Positions 17,428 through 25,195 of a stretch of DNA of 59,509 nt are shown here, piece by piece (position 1 is the first letter of the stretch; each line of letters opens with the position of its first letter). The notes below the pieces were generated by a model. It was given only the letters and a program-made list of their open reading frames with translations, ran no database searches and was not told where the DNA came from. The position numbers were made by a program, and so were the translations under genes. Source of the stretch: Pelagibacteraceae bacterium AG-422-I02 (GTDB lineage Bacteria > Pseudomonadota > Alphaproteobacteria > Pelagibacterales > Pelagibacteraceae). The stretch covers positions 1 through 59,509 of the forward strand of contig QCMS01000007.1 in NCBI GenBank assembly GCA_003213555.1, in the 5' to 3' direction.

Positions 17428-18102
17428 TTAGTTTGGTGATGGCGACTTAATTTGAGAACGAATAGCGCCATCTTGCCATTCATCTCTACGTCTTCTACCT
17501 TCTTGTTCGATAGAATAAGATTTTGCAGCCCGTCTATATGACTGTTCGTAGTATTGTATCAGATCCGCTGGACCTTTCAAGTATCCATATGCTTCTACCA
17601 GACATGCGTACAAAAGTAAATCCTGATATTTATTGGATGTGTAAGTACCACTAGAGCTTACAGACGAGTCTGTAAGACTGGTTGGTTGTTTGACATATGC
17701 CAAAGTAATTTCAAATGTAGCGTTTGGTGTAGGTGCTACTACCCAAAAGTTAGCATCCCAATTGGCATAATACTTAGGTAAACCGCTAGCTGTGCTAGGG
17801 GTATTGTAGTATTCTGTCATGAAACTAGTATCTCTTTTTTCTAAAAATACTTGATTATTAGACCCATCTTTTAACTGAACATATCTAATTATTCTAAGAT
17901 CAGAAGGAATAGTTACATATCTATTTCCTGATTGTAAATTTGATGTAGCATAAAATCTATTGTCGTCAGAATCTACATCTCTATAAATTCTATTTTCAGC
18001 ATTTTTAATTATAGTATTTAAAACACCTGTAGATAAAACAGAGCTATCTACTTCTGTATAGTTTCTAATATCATCTTGTAAGTTTGTAAGTGTATATGCC
18101 AT
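17428..18102 (-). CDS. Head-tail adaptor / tail-tube-A-like protein candidate
   Basis: A 224-residue protein. Helical N-terminus LQDDIRNYTEVDSSVLS and LNTIIKNAENRIYRDVDSDD, a beta middle around IPSDLRIIRYVQLKD, and helical C-terminus YQDLLLYACLVEAYGYLKGP followed by YEQSYRRAAKSY. This helix-sheet-helix plan is typical of podovirus adaptor or tubular A proteins that sit between portal and nozzle. Its start lies in a TAATG overlap. The assignment rests on layout and neighbourhood. Confidence 0.65.
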   Translation of the reverse strand: MAYTLTNLQDDIRNYTEVDSSVLSTGVLNTIIKNAENRIYRDVDSDDNRFYATSNLQSGNRYVTIPSDLRIIRYVQLKDGSNNQVFLEKRDTSFMTEYYNTPSTASGLPKYYANWDANFWVVAPTPNATFEITLAYVKQPTSLTDSSVSSSGTYTSNKYQDLLLYACLVEAYGYLKGPADLIQYYEQSYRRAAKSYSIEQEGRRRRDEWQDGAIRSQIKSPSPN

Positions 18103-18596
18103 TATGGTGATAGTGTAACCGGACCAGCCGATATACTTCCTCCTCCTATTTTTGCAGTTGCAGTTGCTGTTCCTGCAGCTGTAAATGTGTAATTATTAGC
18201 ATTTGTAACTGTAATTGTAAATCCCGAAGCGTTATTAATATCTGCAGCAGTTATACCTGCACCAGGTTCAGCATCTCTAAATCTAACGGTATCACTTGTA
18301 GATCTTCCATGATTGTCTTCAAACACTGTTATAGTTGTAGAACCACTTACAGCAGATAATGGATTTAAAGTTAATATTCTTGCAACAGCAGGTTCTGTTC
18401 TTGCAGGTCTTGCATTTAATAAACCTTGTGGATCTGCCGCATGAGGTTTTGGTTCTAGTTGTGGGTGTTTCTTTTCAAATTCTGATATGTGAACTCTAGC
18501 TCCATTCCATTCTATTACCATTTCAGAATATGGAAACTCTAATCCTGATCTATCAGAAATAAATTTTGCGTATTTACCTGAAGAAAGATTTGACAT
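18102..18596 (-). CDS. Conserved virion protein, SGKYAKFISDRSGLEFPY family
   Basis: A 164-residue protein. The N-terminal third (SGKYAKFISDRSGLEFPY, EMVIEWNGARVHISEFEKKH, PQLEPKPHAADPQG) is strongly conserved in marine phages. The rest is Thr/Ala-rich beta sequence (TTITVFEDNHGRS, TVRFRDAEPG, TNANNYTFTAAG), which looks like a small domain facing the outside. Both ends lie in TAATG overlaps between two adaptor-type genes, so it is probably a connector or decoration component. Function is unproven. Confidence 0.68.
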   Translation of the reverse strand: MSNLSSGKYAKFISDRSGLEFPYSEMVIEWNGARVHISEFEKKHPQLEPKPHAADPQGLLNARPARTEPAVARILTLNPLSAVSGSTTITVFEDNHGRSTSDTVRFRDAEPGAGITAADINNASGFTITVTNANNYTFTAAGTATATAKIGGGSISAGPVTLSP

Positions 18597-19321
18597 TAAG
18601 ACTCCGGATAATAAACTTTAGGACTAATATAAGTACTTGATGACGAGCCGTCCTCTTGTAAAGCTCTTTGTAATTCATCTTCGTACAACATCTTTAGCAT
18701 TTGAACTCTGTCAGGTGAATTTTTAATTGCAAGATAGTAAGCTAAACCTGCAGTCATACATGGTACAAATCGATATGGTACATCTGCATCATTAGTATAA
18801 TCACCTGCATCTTGAATTCTTTTTACGTAATAATAATTTAAAAACTTACCTGCTTCACTAGAACCAGGAGTTAAATATAAAGTAACTGTAATTTTATCTA
18901 TAAATCTTTGAACAAAATATTGTGATGGTGTTCCAGTAGATGTTTTATTTGAAAATGCTTGATACTGTGATCTGCTTACTTTTGTAAGTGGTGTGTCTAC
19001 ATTAGCGTTTCTATAAGAAGCTTCTAATATATCATCAACACCATAAACAGCTGTAGCACTTGAAGTACCATCACCTGTTGATCTGAACATTGTATATGTT
19101 GCTTGATCTGCAACTAATGTAATATTATTGTTTGCAACTTCCCAATAATGCAAACCTCTGTTTGCCCATTCTTGAAATAAAATATTAAGAGATCTTCTTG
19201 CAGATTTTAATTGGTAGCCAGAAACACCTTGTATGCCTAATCTTTCATACGCTTCTTCAACAATATCTGAAATAGAAAAACCTTTTTCAAAGGTAGTTGT
19301 ACCCGAAGTAGTGTTAGCCAT
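18596..19321 (-). CDS. Head-tail adaptor, P22 gp4-like
   Basis: A 241-residue protein with FSISDIVEEAYERLGIQG, then SARRSLNILFQEWANRGLHY-W, then a beta segment (NITLVADQATYTM). LNxLxxEWAxRG-xxW followed by a Tyr/Thr strand is the signature of P22 gp4-type tail accessory factors that extend the portal. The C-terminus is helical (LAYYLAIKNSP, MLKMLYEDELQRALQEDG). It is encoded between small head proteins and the second adaptor, as expected. Confidence 0.75.
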   Translation of the reverse strand: MANTTSGTTTFEKGFSISDIVEEAYERLGIQGVSGYQLKSARRSLNILFQEWANRGLHYWEVANNNITLVADQATYTMFRSTGDGTSSATAVYGVDDILEASYRNANVDTPLTKVSRSQYQAFSNKTSTGTPSQYFVQRFIDKITVTLYLTPGSSEAGKFLNYYYVKRIQDAGDYTNDADVPYRFVPCMTAGLAYYLAIKNSPDRVQMLKMLYEDELQRALQEDGSSSSTYISPKVYYPES

Positions 19322-19329
19322 TTACTCTC

Positions 19330-19599
19330 CTATTTATCTATAATAACAGTTGCCGTTGCATTTGATATAGCAGAAACTGTCATTCCGCCTTCAAATAAGA
19401 TTCCGTCTTCTGCTAGATTATAAGAAAATACATCACCTGCTGGTACATCTACTTGAAACTGTGTTACTGAGTTTCCGTCTTGTAATGTAACTGAACCTGC
19501 AGAACCTGTTGATGCTAAAATAATTCCTCTTAATCTTGTTCTTCCTGCAAAGACTGATGTAGCGTCTGTTTTTCTAACTGCTTTTACGTCTGATTTCAT
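19330..19599 (-). CDS. Small beta-rich head/virion protein
   Basis: An 89-residue protein: MKSDVKAVRKTDATSVFAGR, TRLRGIILASTGSAGSVTLQ, FQVDVPAGDVFSYNLAEDG, ILFEGGMTVSAISNATATV. It reads as a single beta sandwich. It is similar in plan to the neighbouring 104-residue protein (ILFEGG here, IRFKNG there), so the two may be diverged duplicates. Coupled through a TAATG overlap. The VRKT and GILF patterns are familiar from marine phages, with no function assigned. Confidence 0.65.
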   Translation of the reverse strand: MKSDVKAVRKTDATSVFAGRTRLRGIILASTGSAGSVTLQDGNSVTQFQVDVPAGDVFSYNLAEDGILFEGGMTVSAISNATATVIIDK

Positions 19600-19913
19600 T
19601 ATCCTGTGTATCCTATTGTTACAGAAGTTGTATTAGTTAAATCTAAATACACTCCATTTTTAAATCTTATACCAGAACCAGGGACCATTAAATCTAATCC
19701 TTCTGTTCCAAAACTTGATTGAAATTCTAAAGAACCTGTACCATCTGTTCCATCATGTAACTTAACCAAAGAACTAGCTACTCCAATAGCTTGTATGTAA
19801 GTTACTCTGCATGGTCCTAAATTTACACTACCACCTGTTATAGTTTTGAAACTACCGTCTCCTGTTAGAGTAGTAAATTTCTGATCGCTTATAAAAGATC
19901 CGCCGCCTGCCAT
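19599..19913 (-). CDS. Small beta-rich head/virion protein, possible paralogue
   Basis: A 104-residue protein: FTTLTGDGSFKTITGGSVNL, RVTYIQAIGVASSLVKLHDG, GLDLMVPGSGIRFKNGVYLD. Strand order resembles the next gene downstream, which it overlaps by TAATG. An SD-like GGAG lies just upstream of ATG 19913, after the hairpin at 19935-19954. A capsid decoration or connector role is guessed from its position between a Thr-rich head protein and the adaptors. Confidence 0.62.
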   Translation of the reverse strand: MAGGGSFISDQKFTTLTGDGSFKTITGGSVNLGPCRVTYIQAIGVASSLVKLHDGTDGTGSLEFQSSFGTEGLDLMVPGSGIRFKNGVYLDLTNTTSVTIGYTG

Positions 19914-19934
19914 AATTATTCTCCGTTAAATTGA

Positions 19935-19954
19935 TGTGGGGCCGAAGCCCCACA
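19935..19954 (-). terminator. UUCG-loop hairpin between head genes
   Basis: TGTGGGGC and GCCCCACA form an 8-bp stem closed by a UUCG tetraloop on the minus strand. It lies between the stop of the 19966-20355 gene and the start of 19599-19913. Only a weak T-rich tail follows (ATCAATTTAACGG). It could be a partial terminator or an RNA stability element tuning head protein ratios. Confidence 0.5.
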
Positions 19955-19965
19955 CTAATTATTTA

Positions 19966-20355
19966 TTACGCTTCTTTAGCAAAAGTTCCTCTAACTTCAG
20001 TAACTTGCCATGCAGTAGTTCCATCTAATGATGCAATTACAACATAGTCACCTTGTCTTGAAGTAGCTTTTGTATTGATTAAGTCTTTGTCATCTGTTGA
20101 TGAACCAGCGTATGTGATTCCATCAGATGCATTAGGACTAATCGTCATTGTGTTTTGTCCATCAGGCGCATTGTTTGCGAACTTAAATGAGTATCCAACT
20201 GCGATTGCAGGTAAAGTGAATACCACACCATCTGTTTCAGAAACAAAAGTTTTACCAGAGTCTCCTGTAACTACAGTGTAACTTGAAGTTTTAGTTTCAA
20301 TGTTAACACCTTCTTTACCTTGAAGTACTGGACCTGAAAATGTAGTTTTTGCCAT
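19966..20355 (-). CDS. Head-region beta protein with fibre-like domain
   Basis: A 129-residue protein: MAKTTFSGPVLQGKEGVNIE, SSYTVVTGDSGKTFVSETDG, VVFTLPAIAVGYSFKFANNA, AWQVTEVRGTFAKEA. The TLP-x-VG-x-F core resembles the small beta domain seen in the tail fibre proteins here. It is flanked by hairpins on both sides (19935-19954 and 20377-20419), suggesting its own expression level. TAGGAGGATATAATTATG gives a strong SD. A capsid decoration protein is likely but not shown. Confidence 0.65.
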   Translation of the reverse strand: MAKTTFSGPVLQGKEGVNIETKTSSYTVVTGDSGKTFVSETDGVVFTLPAIAVGYSFKFANNAPDGQNTMTISPNASDGITYAGSSTDDKDLINTKATSRQGDYVVIASLDGTTAWQVTEVRGTFAKEA

Positions 20356-20376
20356 AATTATATCCTCCTAGTTTAC

Positions 20377-20419
20377 AGATCATAGTCTCTAGGCCGTCGA
20401 CTATACGCGTCTATGATCT
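20377..20419 (-). promoter_or_regulatory. Leader hairpin upstream of the 19966-20355 gene
   Basis: AGATCATAG (20377-20385) pairs perfectly with CTATGATCT (20411-20419) around a 25-nt loop. It lies in a 163-nt gene-free gap (20356-20518). Further upstream on the minus strand, TTGCAC then 17 nt then TATAAA is a weak promoter candidate. The hairpin could be a 5' stabiliser for an abundant head transcript, or an attenuator. Confidence 0.4.
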
Positions 20420-20518
20420 TTTGATAATTGTATAGTGAGTTTTTTATATACTAGATTTGAGTAGAGTGCAAGAGAGCCTGTAGTGTGGAGTGGATTTATC
20501 CAACGATGTAGCTTTTTA

Positions 20519-20728
20519 TTAAGTAGCTACAGAAACTTCAGGAGCGGCATTATCAATAGTATTCTGCCTGTGGGCTATTGCTGCTTCTTCCAGCTTGATC
20601 TTTGTGATAACTTCTCTAACTTTGTCATCAATTCTGACCATTTCAAGAGTATATCTATTATTAGATAGATGCTCTTGTTCCCACTTCAACTCCAAGGACC
20701 TTTTTGCTTTGTAAAGGTCTTGTATCAT
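20519..20728 (-). CDS. Small helical protein next to capsid gene
   Basis: A 69-residue protein from ATG 20728, chosen because a perfect AGGAGG lies 6 nt upstream (GAGGAGGTTAGTAATG). The product is one long charged helix (IQDLYKAKRSLELKWEQEHL, then KVREVITKIKLEEAAIAHRQ), probably coiled-coil. It overlaps the upstream 84-residue gene by 68 nt in another frame. Unknown function; recurrent in marine phage head loci as far as I recall. Confidence 0.68.
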   Translation of the reverse strand: MIQDLYKAKRSLELKWEQEHLSNNRYTLEMVRIDDKVREVITKIKLEEAAIAHRQNTIDNAAPEVSVAT

Positions 20729-20915
20729 TACTAACCTCCTCATAGGTTATTCGATAAGGAATTTTTCTAAACATTCCTGTTGATTCCCAAGTTATACTAT
20801 TTTCTCCTAGTTTGTCAACTATTGATTGTTCTAGGGAAACAGCGTCATCATTAGATTCGACTTCAAATCTAGCGTGATGATCATAAGCGTATATGTTTAC
20901 AAGGAATTTTTTCAT
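20661..20915 (-). CDS. Small protein downstream of major capsid gene
   Basis: An 84-residue protein: MKKFLVNIYAYDHHARFEVE, SNDDAVSLEQSIVDKLGE, then FRKIPYRITYEEV. The strand-helix plan suggests a compact alpha/beta fold. Its last 23 codons are read in a second frame by the following gene, which has the stronger SD. It comes right after the hairpin that follows the capsid gene, so its expression may be lower than capsid. Function is unknown. Confidence 0.62.
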   Translation of the reverse strand: MKKFLVNIYAYDHHARFEVESNDDAVSLEQSIVDKLGENSITWESTGMFRKIPYRITYEEVSNDTRPLQSKKVLGVEVGTRASI

Positions 20916-20940
20916 GGTTTTTTCTTTCTATAATTGAAAT

Positions 20941-20963
20941 GAGGCGGGATTGTGTCCCGCCTC
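20941..20963 (-). terminator. Hairpin terminator after major capsid gene
   Basis: GAGGCGGGA and TCCCGCCTC form a perfect 9-bp GC-rich stem with a 5-nt loop. It lies 11 nt beyond the capsid stop on the minus strand. The downstream tail (ATTTCAATTAT) is only moderately T-rich, so it may reduce rather than stop transcription into later genes, which is common after phage capsid genes. Confidence 0.6.
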
Positions 20964-20974
20964 AAATTTATTGA

Positions 20975-21883
20975 TTAAGCACCTGGTGATGCAAAAATAC
21001 CTCTAGGGTCTGATACGCCAAATACGTATCTTTCTCTAGCTTTGTATCTTACGTTTCCAGTATCGAAATCGCCTTCCATTTTAGTAGTCAATGGAGCTCT
21101 TTCCATATGCTTCATTCCGTTAGGCACGTCTGTAGTGATATAGAACGCATCTGTGTCAGTTAAATAGTGGTTAACTGTGTATCCACCAGGAACCATTCCC
21201 ATAGATACAAGTGCGTTAATATCATTATCAGCAGTTCCAACTCTTTGTGAAGACTTCATAAGTCTTTCAGCAGTGAATTGTAGTGCAGATGGAATGATCA
21301 TCTTCACAGCTTTCGCAGCGATTTTTAAACCTCTTTCATCAGTAAGCGCAGCAATGTCGATCATTGATTGCTCTAATGAAGTTTCGTTTAAGTCCGCAGC
21401 TGTTGCCAATGTATTACTGAAAGTTCCAGCAATAGTTGGGTGAGCTGTGTTGAAAAGAGATACACCATCACCTGAAGTGAATGTTAAACCTGGTAAACCA
21501 TTGTTTAACGGTGCAGCTGCTTTAACTTGTTTAGTTTGAGCCATAGATCTCGCTAAAGCTTTTGTATATCTAGACGCAAGTCTGTCATACAAATTGTCCT
21601 CAATAGCTTCCTCAGTGATAGCAAACCCAAGAGCGATTGTCTCGTGAGTGTATCTAGCTGTGAAAGTTTCTTGAGCACTGTCGTAAGTTACACCAGCACC
21701 TTCTGGTTTAACTTGTGCTTGAGAGAAACCTGATAACATAACTTCTTCTTCAAAAGCTCTGTCAGAGGACTCAGTTGTGTATATTTCAGCATGTTCTTGT
21801 TCATACTGTTTATACTCCAGGCCAAATAGTGCATTTAAACCTGGCTCTAGTTCTTTAACTAGTTGATTACGTGATATAGCCAT
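20975..21883 (-). CDS. Major capsid protein, HK97 fold
   Basis: A 302-residue protein. The N-terminus LVKELEPGLNALFGLEYKQY, then ERAFEEEV-type sequence, TARYTHETIALGFAITEEAI, LFNTAHPTIAGTFSNTL, PLTTKMEGDFDTGN and the C-terminal YVFGVSDPRGIFASPGA match a major capsid family of marine podovirus-like phages. Length is normal for an HK97-type capsid without a delta domain fused. Upstream genes encode scaffold-like and co-chaperonin proteins, and a strong hairpin follows the stop. Confidence 0.85.
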   Translation of the reverse strand: MAISRNQLVKELEPGLNALFGLEYKQYEQEHAEIYTTESSDRAFEEEVMLSGFSQAQVKPEGAGVTYDSAQETFTARYTHETIALGFAITEEAIEDNLYDRLASRYTKALARSMAQTKQVKAAAPLNNGLPGLTFTSGDGVSLFNTAHPTIAGTFSNTLATAADLNETSLEQSMIDIAALTDERGLKIAAKAVKMIIPSALQFTAERLMKSSQRVGTADNDINALVSMGMVPGGYTVNHYLTDTDAFYITTDVPNGMKHMERAPLTTKMEGDFDTGNVRYKARERYVFGVSDPRGIFASPGA

Positions 21884-21897
21884 AATTTAATTACTCC

Positions 21898-22470
21898 TTA
21901 TATACCTGCCACGTTGTTTCCAAGAATGTGCTCATTGATAATAATTCTAAGAGCAAAGCCCTCAGCAGTAGTATCTGAATGATCAGGATCTCTAGAAACA
22001 CCTAGGATTTTAAGTTGAGCAATAGAAGCTCCAGTTGTAGCCGAAATTTTTGATTTCGAAATGAACAACGGAGTAGTTCCTACTGCTACGACCTGGTCAG
22101 CACATCCACCAACTTCGTTTTGGTTGAATGCAGTGTCCGCAGACATGATTTCATAAACCTGTCTAGGGTCGTCGTTTACGAATGCAACAATATCAGTAGC
22201 AGTGTTACTTGCTTTTGAAAAGTTTGCAAACGTTGGTTTATTTGTGTCGGCATCAGTATAGAAAACGCCATTCAGTGTACCCAGATTATTTGCATCTGTG
22301 TTTCCTGAAGCGAGTACAACACCATCCGCAGTTAATTGCACCATTGCTGCGTGCGAAATTAAAGCAGAAGAAGCTGCAACGCTGTACTCTGTAAGAGCAC
22401 CTACGTTATCTGTCTGACCAACTTTTTTAATGGGTCTAAAACCGAACCCAGTTGTTGACGCGTTAGCCAT
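21898..22470 (-). CDS. Head decoration/structural protein candidate
   Basis: A 190-residue Ala/Thr-rich beta protein starting MANASTTGFGFRPIKKVGQ, with LNGVFYTDADTNKPTFANF, IVAFVNDDPRQVYEIM and LKILGVSRDPDHSDTTAEG. It is directly upstream of the capsid gene. The GFGFRP start and VYEI strand are familiar from capsid-adjacent proteins of marine phages. A decoration or capsid-stabilising role is the natural reading of the context. Confidence 0.7.
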   Translation of the reverse strand: MANASTTGFGFRPIKKVGQTDNVGALTEYSVAASSALISHAAMVQLTADGVVLASGNTDANNLGTLNGVFYTDADTNKPTFANFSKASNTATDIVAFVNDDPRQVYEIMSADTAFNQNEVGGCADQVVAVGTTPLFISKSKISATTGASIAQLKILGVSRDPDHSDTTAEGFALRIIINEHILGNNVAGI

Positions 22471-22487
22471 ACGTTTTCTCCTTAAAT

Positions 22488-22514
22488 GTACCTGCCCTTG
22501 CGGGCCTCCAGTAC
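22488..22514 (-). promoter_or_regulatory. GNRA-loop hairpin in leader of the 21898-22470 gene
   Basis: On the minus strand GCCC-GCAA-GGGC forms a short stem with a GNRA tetraloop (22494-22505). An outer GTAC/GTAC pair (22488-22491 and 22511-22514) flanks it. It sits in the 77-nt gap between the 22548-23045 gene and the start at 22470. A transcript stabiliser or weak terminator; not distinguishable by eye. Confidence 0.4.
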
Positions 22515-22547
22515 GGTTAATTCGCTGGTTTCGGAATTGTTAAAAAA

Positions 22548-23045
22548 TTAACTTTTCTTTGAACCACCGAAGGTTACACGAGTATCTCTATCAACATTGA
22601 TAGGCATACTCTTATGCTGTTCCTTCGCAAGATCGGCGTCTATTGCAGCCTGCTGGTCCTGTGCCTGTCTGGCATAGTATTCAGTTCTTTGCTGCGCGAT
22701 CTCCTCTGGTACCCTTGTCAGCACAAGGCCTCCGTGCCCGATAACCCCTGCGTATTTGCCATCTGCGATAGTTGGAAAGTCCTCTTCGGGATATTCATCT
22801 GATCTTACTAACTCATACCCTGACCTTAAGCGTCCTTGTATGTTTTTCGTATCAACGAATCCTAGGATTTCTGTTCTGACCCATCTGTGTCTATATCCAT
22901 TTGGCGCGTTGGGCGTATCTAAGTACGATGGTGGAGTCCAAACTTTTGGTCTCTCTTTTGGAGCTACCGTTTTTGATTGTGCTTCAACTTTTGTTGAATC
23001 ACTTTTCTTTGCTTGGCTCGCACGAGTTGGTTGTTTTTTTTCCAT
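22548..23045 (-). CDS. Conserved head-region protein
   Basis: A 165-residue protein. A Lys/Ser-rich leader (1-33) is followed by KVWTPPSYLDTPNAPNGYRH, RWVRTEILGFVDTKNIQGRL, RSGYELVRSDEYPEEDFPTI, DGKYAGVIGHGGLVLTRVPE and a helical tail ending VTFGGSKKS. This conserved core (hydrophobic strand, WELVR-type helix, GVIG-x-GGL) is widespread near capsid genes of marine phages. Unknown role, perhaps assembly or capsid vertex. Confidence 0.72.
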   Translation of the reverse strand: MEKKQPTRASQAKKSDSTKVEAQSKTVAPKERPKVWTPPSYLDTPNAPNGYRHRWVRTEILGFVDTKNIQGRLRSGYELVRSDEYPEEDFPTIADGKYAGVIGHGGLVLTRVPEEIAQQRTEYYARQAQDQQAAIDADLAKEQHKSMPINVDRDTRVTFGGSKKS

Positions 23046-23049
23046 ATGC

Positions 23050-24063
23050 CTATACCTCCTTCGTGTTCATAAGTTGTTTCGCATATTCTTCTAGTGGCAC
23101 ACCTAATTTTTTAGCAATTGCTACTTGAGATGATGTGAGTCTCACTGATTTACGACTAGTCTTTGAACTACGCGTTGCAGAGGCAACGGTCTGTGTAGGT
23201 TTACTAACCGGTTTGTCCATAGGTTTATCAAATTTATGCGGAAATTCCAACCTAATTCTTTTGTCTATTTCCGTATAATATTCGCTTGACCTAGGGTCAA
23301 TTCCTTCTTCTTCGGTAAGTTTTCTATGCAAATCAAACGCTGTATACGTCATTGCACTATCTTTACCAAACCACTCATTATTACTAGCCCATTCCTCTGC
23401 TCTTGGATCTGGCGGAGTTTGAGCCTGTGCTTGTACTTGTGGTTGTTGATATAATGGTTGTTCAACAGGTTTTTCTTTAGATGCTGTTTCTTGCATCTGA
23501 TGCTGAGTTTTTAATTCAGCTAATTTACCTTGTTCATAACCAAGTTGAGATATAGAGGCTAAAGCTTCTGTTTCAGCTTTAGGATCTTCATTCTGTCTAG
23601 CAGCTCTTAGTTTTTCTTGAGCCGCTGCAATAGAAGAAGTAATTCTACCTTCCATTTCTGCAACATAATTTTTATCTAAAGAATCTGCTGTAGTTTTAAA
23701 CTTGTCTCTTTCCTGTTTAATACTTTCAGCAAAACGTAAAGCTTCTTCTTTTTGTCTTTCAGCTTCACGCATTCTTTTCGTTAATTTAGCTATTCGCTTT
23801 TTAACGCCTTCAGAATACTCTTCAATTTGTTTACTGTTGTCTTCTTGTTTATCACTTGTTTCGCTATCAGACTGCTGTACAGATTTCTCAGATGAGTCAT
23901 CGGCGCTACCACCGTCTTCAAGCTTTGTTTCACGTTCGTTTTCATATGTTTTGTCCTCCGTTGGTTGCTCTGCAACCTCTTCTGTTTTTTCTTCTGGCAA
24001 TTGAATATCTACTTCGGGACCGGAAGTATCGATATCAACTGTTTTCTTTTCTTCTTCTTGCAT
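23050..24063 (-). CDS. Scaffolding protein candidate
   Basis: A 337-residue protein with the classic scaffold plan. The N-terminus (1-75) is highly acidic and disordered. A long charged coiled coil follows (about 80-180: KKRIAKLTKRMREAERQKEE and similar). A Gln/Pro-rich linker (190-220) and a helical C-terminus with a basic patch (SSKTSRKSVRLTSSQVAIAK) complete it. It lies two genes before the capsid gene in transcription order. It probably binds capsid through the basic tail and leaves or is degraded during maturation. Confidence 0.75.
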   Translation of the reverse strand: MQEEEKKTVDIDTSGPEVDIQLPEEKTEEVAEQPTEDKTYENERETKLEDGGSADDSSEKSVQQSDSETSDKQEDNSKQIEEYSEGVKKRIAKLTKRMREAERQKEEALRFAESIKQERDKFKTTADSLDKNYVAEMEGRITSSIAAAQEKLRAARQNEDPKAETEALASISQLGYEQGKLAELKTQHQMQETASKEKPVEQPLYQQPQVQAQAQTPPDPRAEEWASNNEWFGKDSAMTYTAFDLHRKLTEEEGIDPRSSEYYTEIDKRIRLEFPHKFDKPMDKPVSKPTQTVASATRSSKTSRKSVRLTSSQVAIAKKLGVPLEEYAKQLMNTKEV

Positions 24064-24080
24064 AGTATCTCCTATGATTG

Positions 24081-24515
24081 TTAAAATTCGTGGAATATAT
24101 CTTCAGGGTTTTCCACGGTTGCTAAAACTTCATCATCGTTTAGAAGTCTTATCTCACCCCCATCTATTTTAATTCGTGATCCAGCATATCTTGCAAAGAT
24201 AATCCAATCACCTTTTTTACACCATGGTCCTTCTGGGTATCTTTCTTTATCATAGCAGTGTGGACCCATTCTTAAAACTAAACCACAAGTTGATGCTACT
24301 TGAGATCGTTCTACTGTTTCGTCTGCTAAAATTAAACCACCTTTAGTTTTTTCTTTTTGTTTAAAAGGTAAAACTAAAATCCTCCAACCTGTTGGATCTG
24401 GTAATTTTGAATCTTCGTTAATTTCTTTTTTCTTTTCTGGTTCAACACCAACGAGAGTCTTATTTGGTAGGACTATCTTTTCCTTTGATGCTGATAATTG
24501 TTCCTTCACTGTCAT
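24081..24515 (-). CDS. GroES-like co-chaperonin
   Basis: A 144-residue protein with a Cpn10-type core: GWRILVLPFKQKEKTKGGLI, LADETVERSQVASTCGLVLR, WCKKGDWIIFARYAGSRIKI, IRLLNDDEVLATVENPEDI. GGLILADET would be the mobile loop that docks on GroEL. An N-terminal extension of about 40 residues is extra relative to GroES. The start is fixed by AAAGGAG 5 nt before ATG 24515, even though it overlaps the upstream gene by 56 nt. No GroEL is present, so it must work with host GroEL for capsid folding. Confidence 0.85.
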   Translation of the reverse strand: MTVKEQLSASKEKIVLPNKTLVGVEPEKKKEINEDSKLPDPTGWRILVLPFKQKEKTKGGLILADETVERSQVASTCGLVLRMGPHCYDKERYPEGPWCKKGDWIIFARYAGSRIKIDGGEIRLLNDDEVLATVENPEDIFHEF

Positions 24516-24693
24516 TTTGCTCCTTTGTTTTTAGCAGGGTGGATATTTCCTGTAATAAATACTGATAAGTTCGTATTTGTCCTAACATATACTGGTATTT
24601 TTCCATATTGTCAACACCACCGGAAGTCATTGCAACTACGACATCATCATGTCTCATTTTAATTATTCTTCTAATTTTTTCTACAAAATCCAT
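24460..24693 (-). CDS. Small helical head-region protein
   Basis: A 77-residue protein: MDFVEKIRRIIKMRHDDVVV, then MEKYQYMLGQIRTYQYLLQE and ISTLLKTKEQND. Mostly helical, with the recurrent IRTYQYLLQEISTLL segment. Its last 18 codons overlap the GroES-like gene in another frame. It is one of several small proteins between portal and capsid genes. Function is unknown. Confidence 0.62.
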   Translation of the reverse strand: MDFVEKIRRIIKMRHDDVVVAMTSGGVDNMEKYQYMLGQIRTYQYLLQEISTLLKTKEQNDSEGTIISIKGKDSPTK

Positions 24694-24914
24694 TATAGAC
24701 TATCTCCTTTCTCAGGTTCAAACTCATCTAACACATCTAACTTTTCTTTTGCATTAGCTATTTTTTCAACCTGTTTATTTACTTCATCTAAATGTTGAGG
24801 GTGTTCTCCGATACCTACTGAGTTATCTAAAAAAATATTTGCAGTCGCGTCTGCTTCCGCAATTTCAGCTTCGTATCTGGCTCTTAGTGCGTCTAGTATT
24901 GATCGTCTTAACAT
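24693..24914 (-). CDS. Small helical protein
   Basis: A 73-residue protein from ATG 24914. CGGAG lies 7 nt upstream, whereas the alternative ATG at 24920 has the SD directly against it. The product is helical and acidic (LRRSILDALRARYEAEIAEA, VGIGEHPQHLDEVNKQVEKI), probably a helical hairpin. It overlaps the upstream basic protein gene by 7 nt. Unknown function. Confidence 0.62.
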   Translation of the reverse strand: MLRRSILDALRARYEAEIAEADATANIFLDNSVGIGEHPQHLDEVNKQVEKIANAKEKLDVLDEFEPEKGDSL

Positions 24915-25195
24915 TTCCATCTCCGTCTAGCCTGACGGATTCTGGAATTTGGATCGTTTCTTGTTTTTGCTGATGACCTTTTTAATTGTCCTAGTGATCT
25001 AGCGCAGTATGATTTCCTACGATTAGCAGCTTTTGATCCAGGCTTCACTTTTCCTGTCACGGCTGTTTTTAGTTTACTTCCAGGATTTGCTCTTCTATAG
25101 GCAGCGACACCTGCTTTAGTCATGCCTGCTCCAGACTTTGTAGATCTGTAGTTCTTTTTATTTCTTGAAATAGGGTTTTCTTTTCTAGTAGCCAT
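24908..25195 (-). CDS. Basic Arg/Lys-rich protein, DUF6321-like
   Basis: A 95-residue very basic protein: GAGMTKAGVAAYRRANPGSK, LKTAVTGKVKPGSKAANRRK, SYCARSLGQLKR, PNSRIRQARRRWKC. The motif TKAGVAAYRR-NPGSKLKTAVTG is one I know from phage proteins named DUF6321. Strong basic charge with Cys residues suggests nucleic-acid contact. It is first in a run of three small basic proteins and may be packaged with DNA, which is inference. Confidence 0.72.
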   Translation of the reverse strand: MATRKENPISRNKKNYRSTKSGAGMTKAGVAAYRRANPGSKLKTAVTGKVKPGSKAANRRKSYCARSLGQLKRSSAKTRNDPNSRIRQARRRWKC

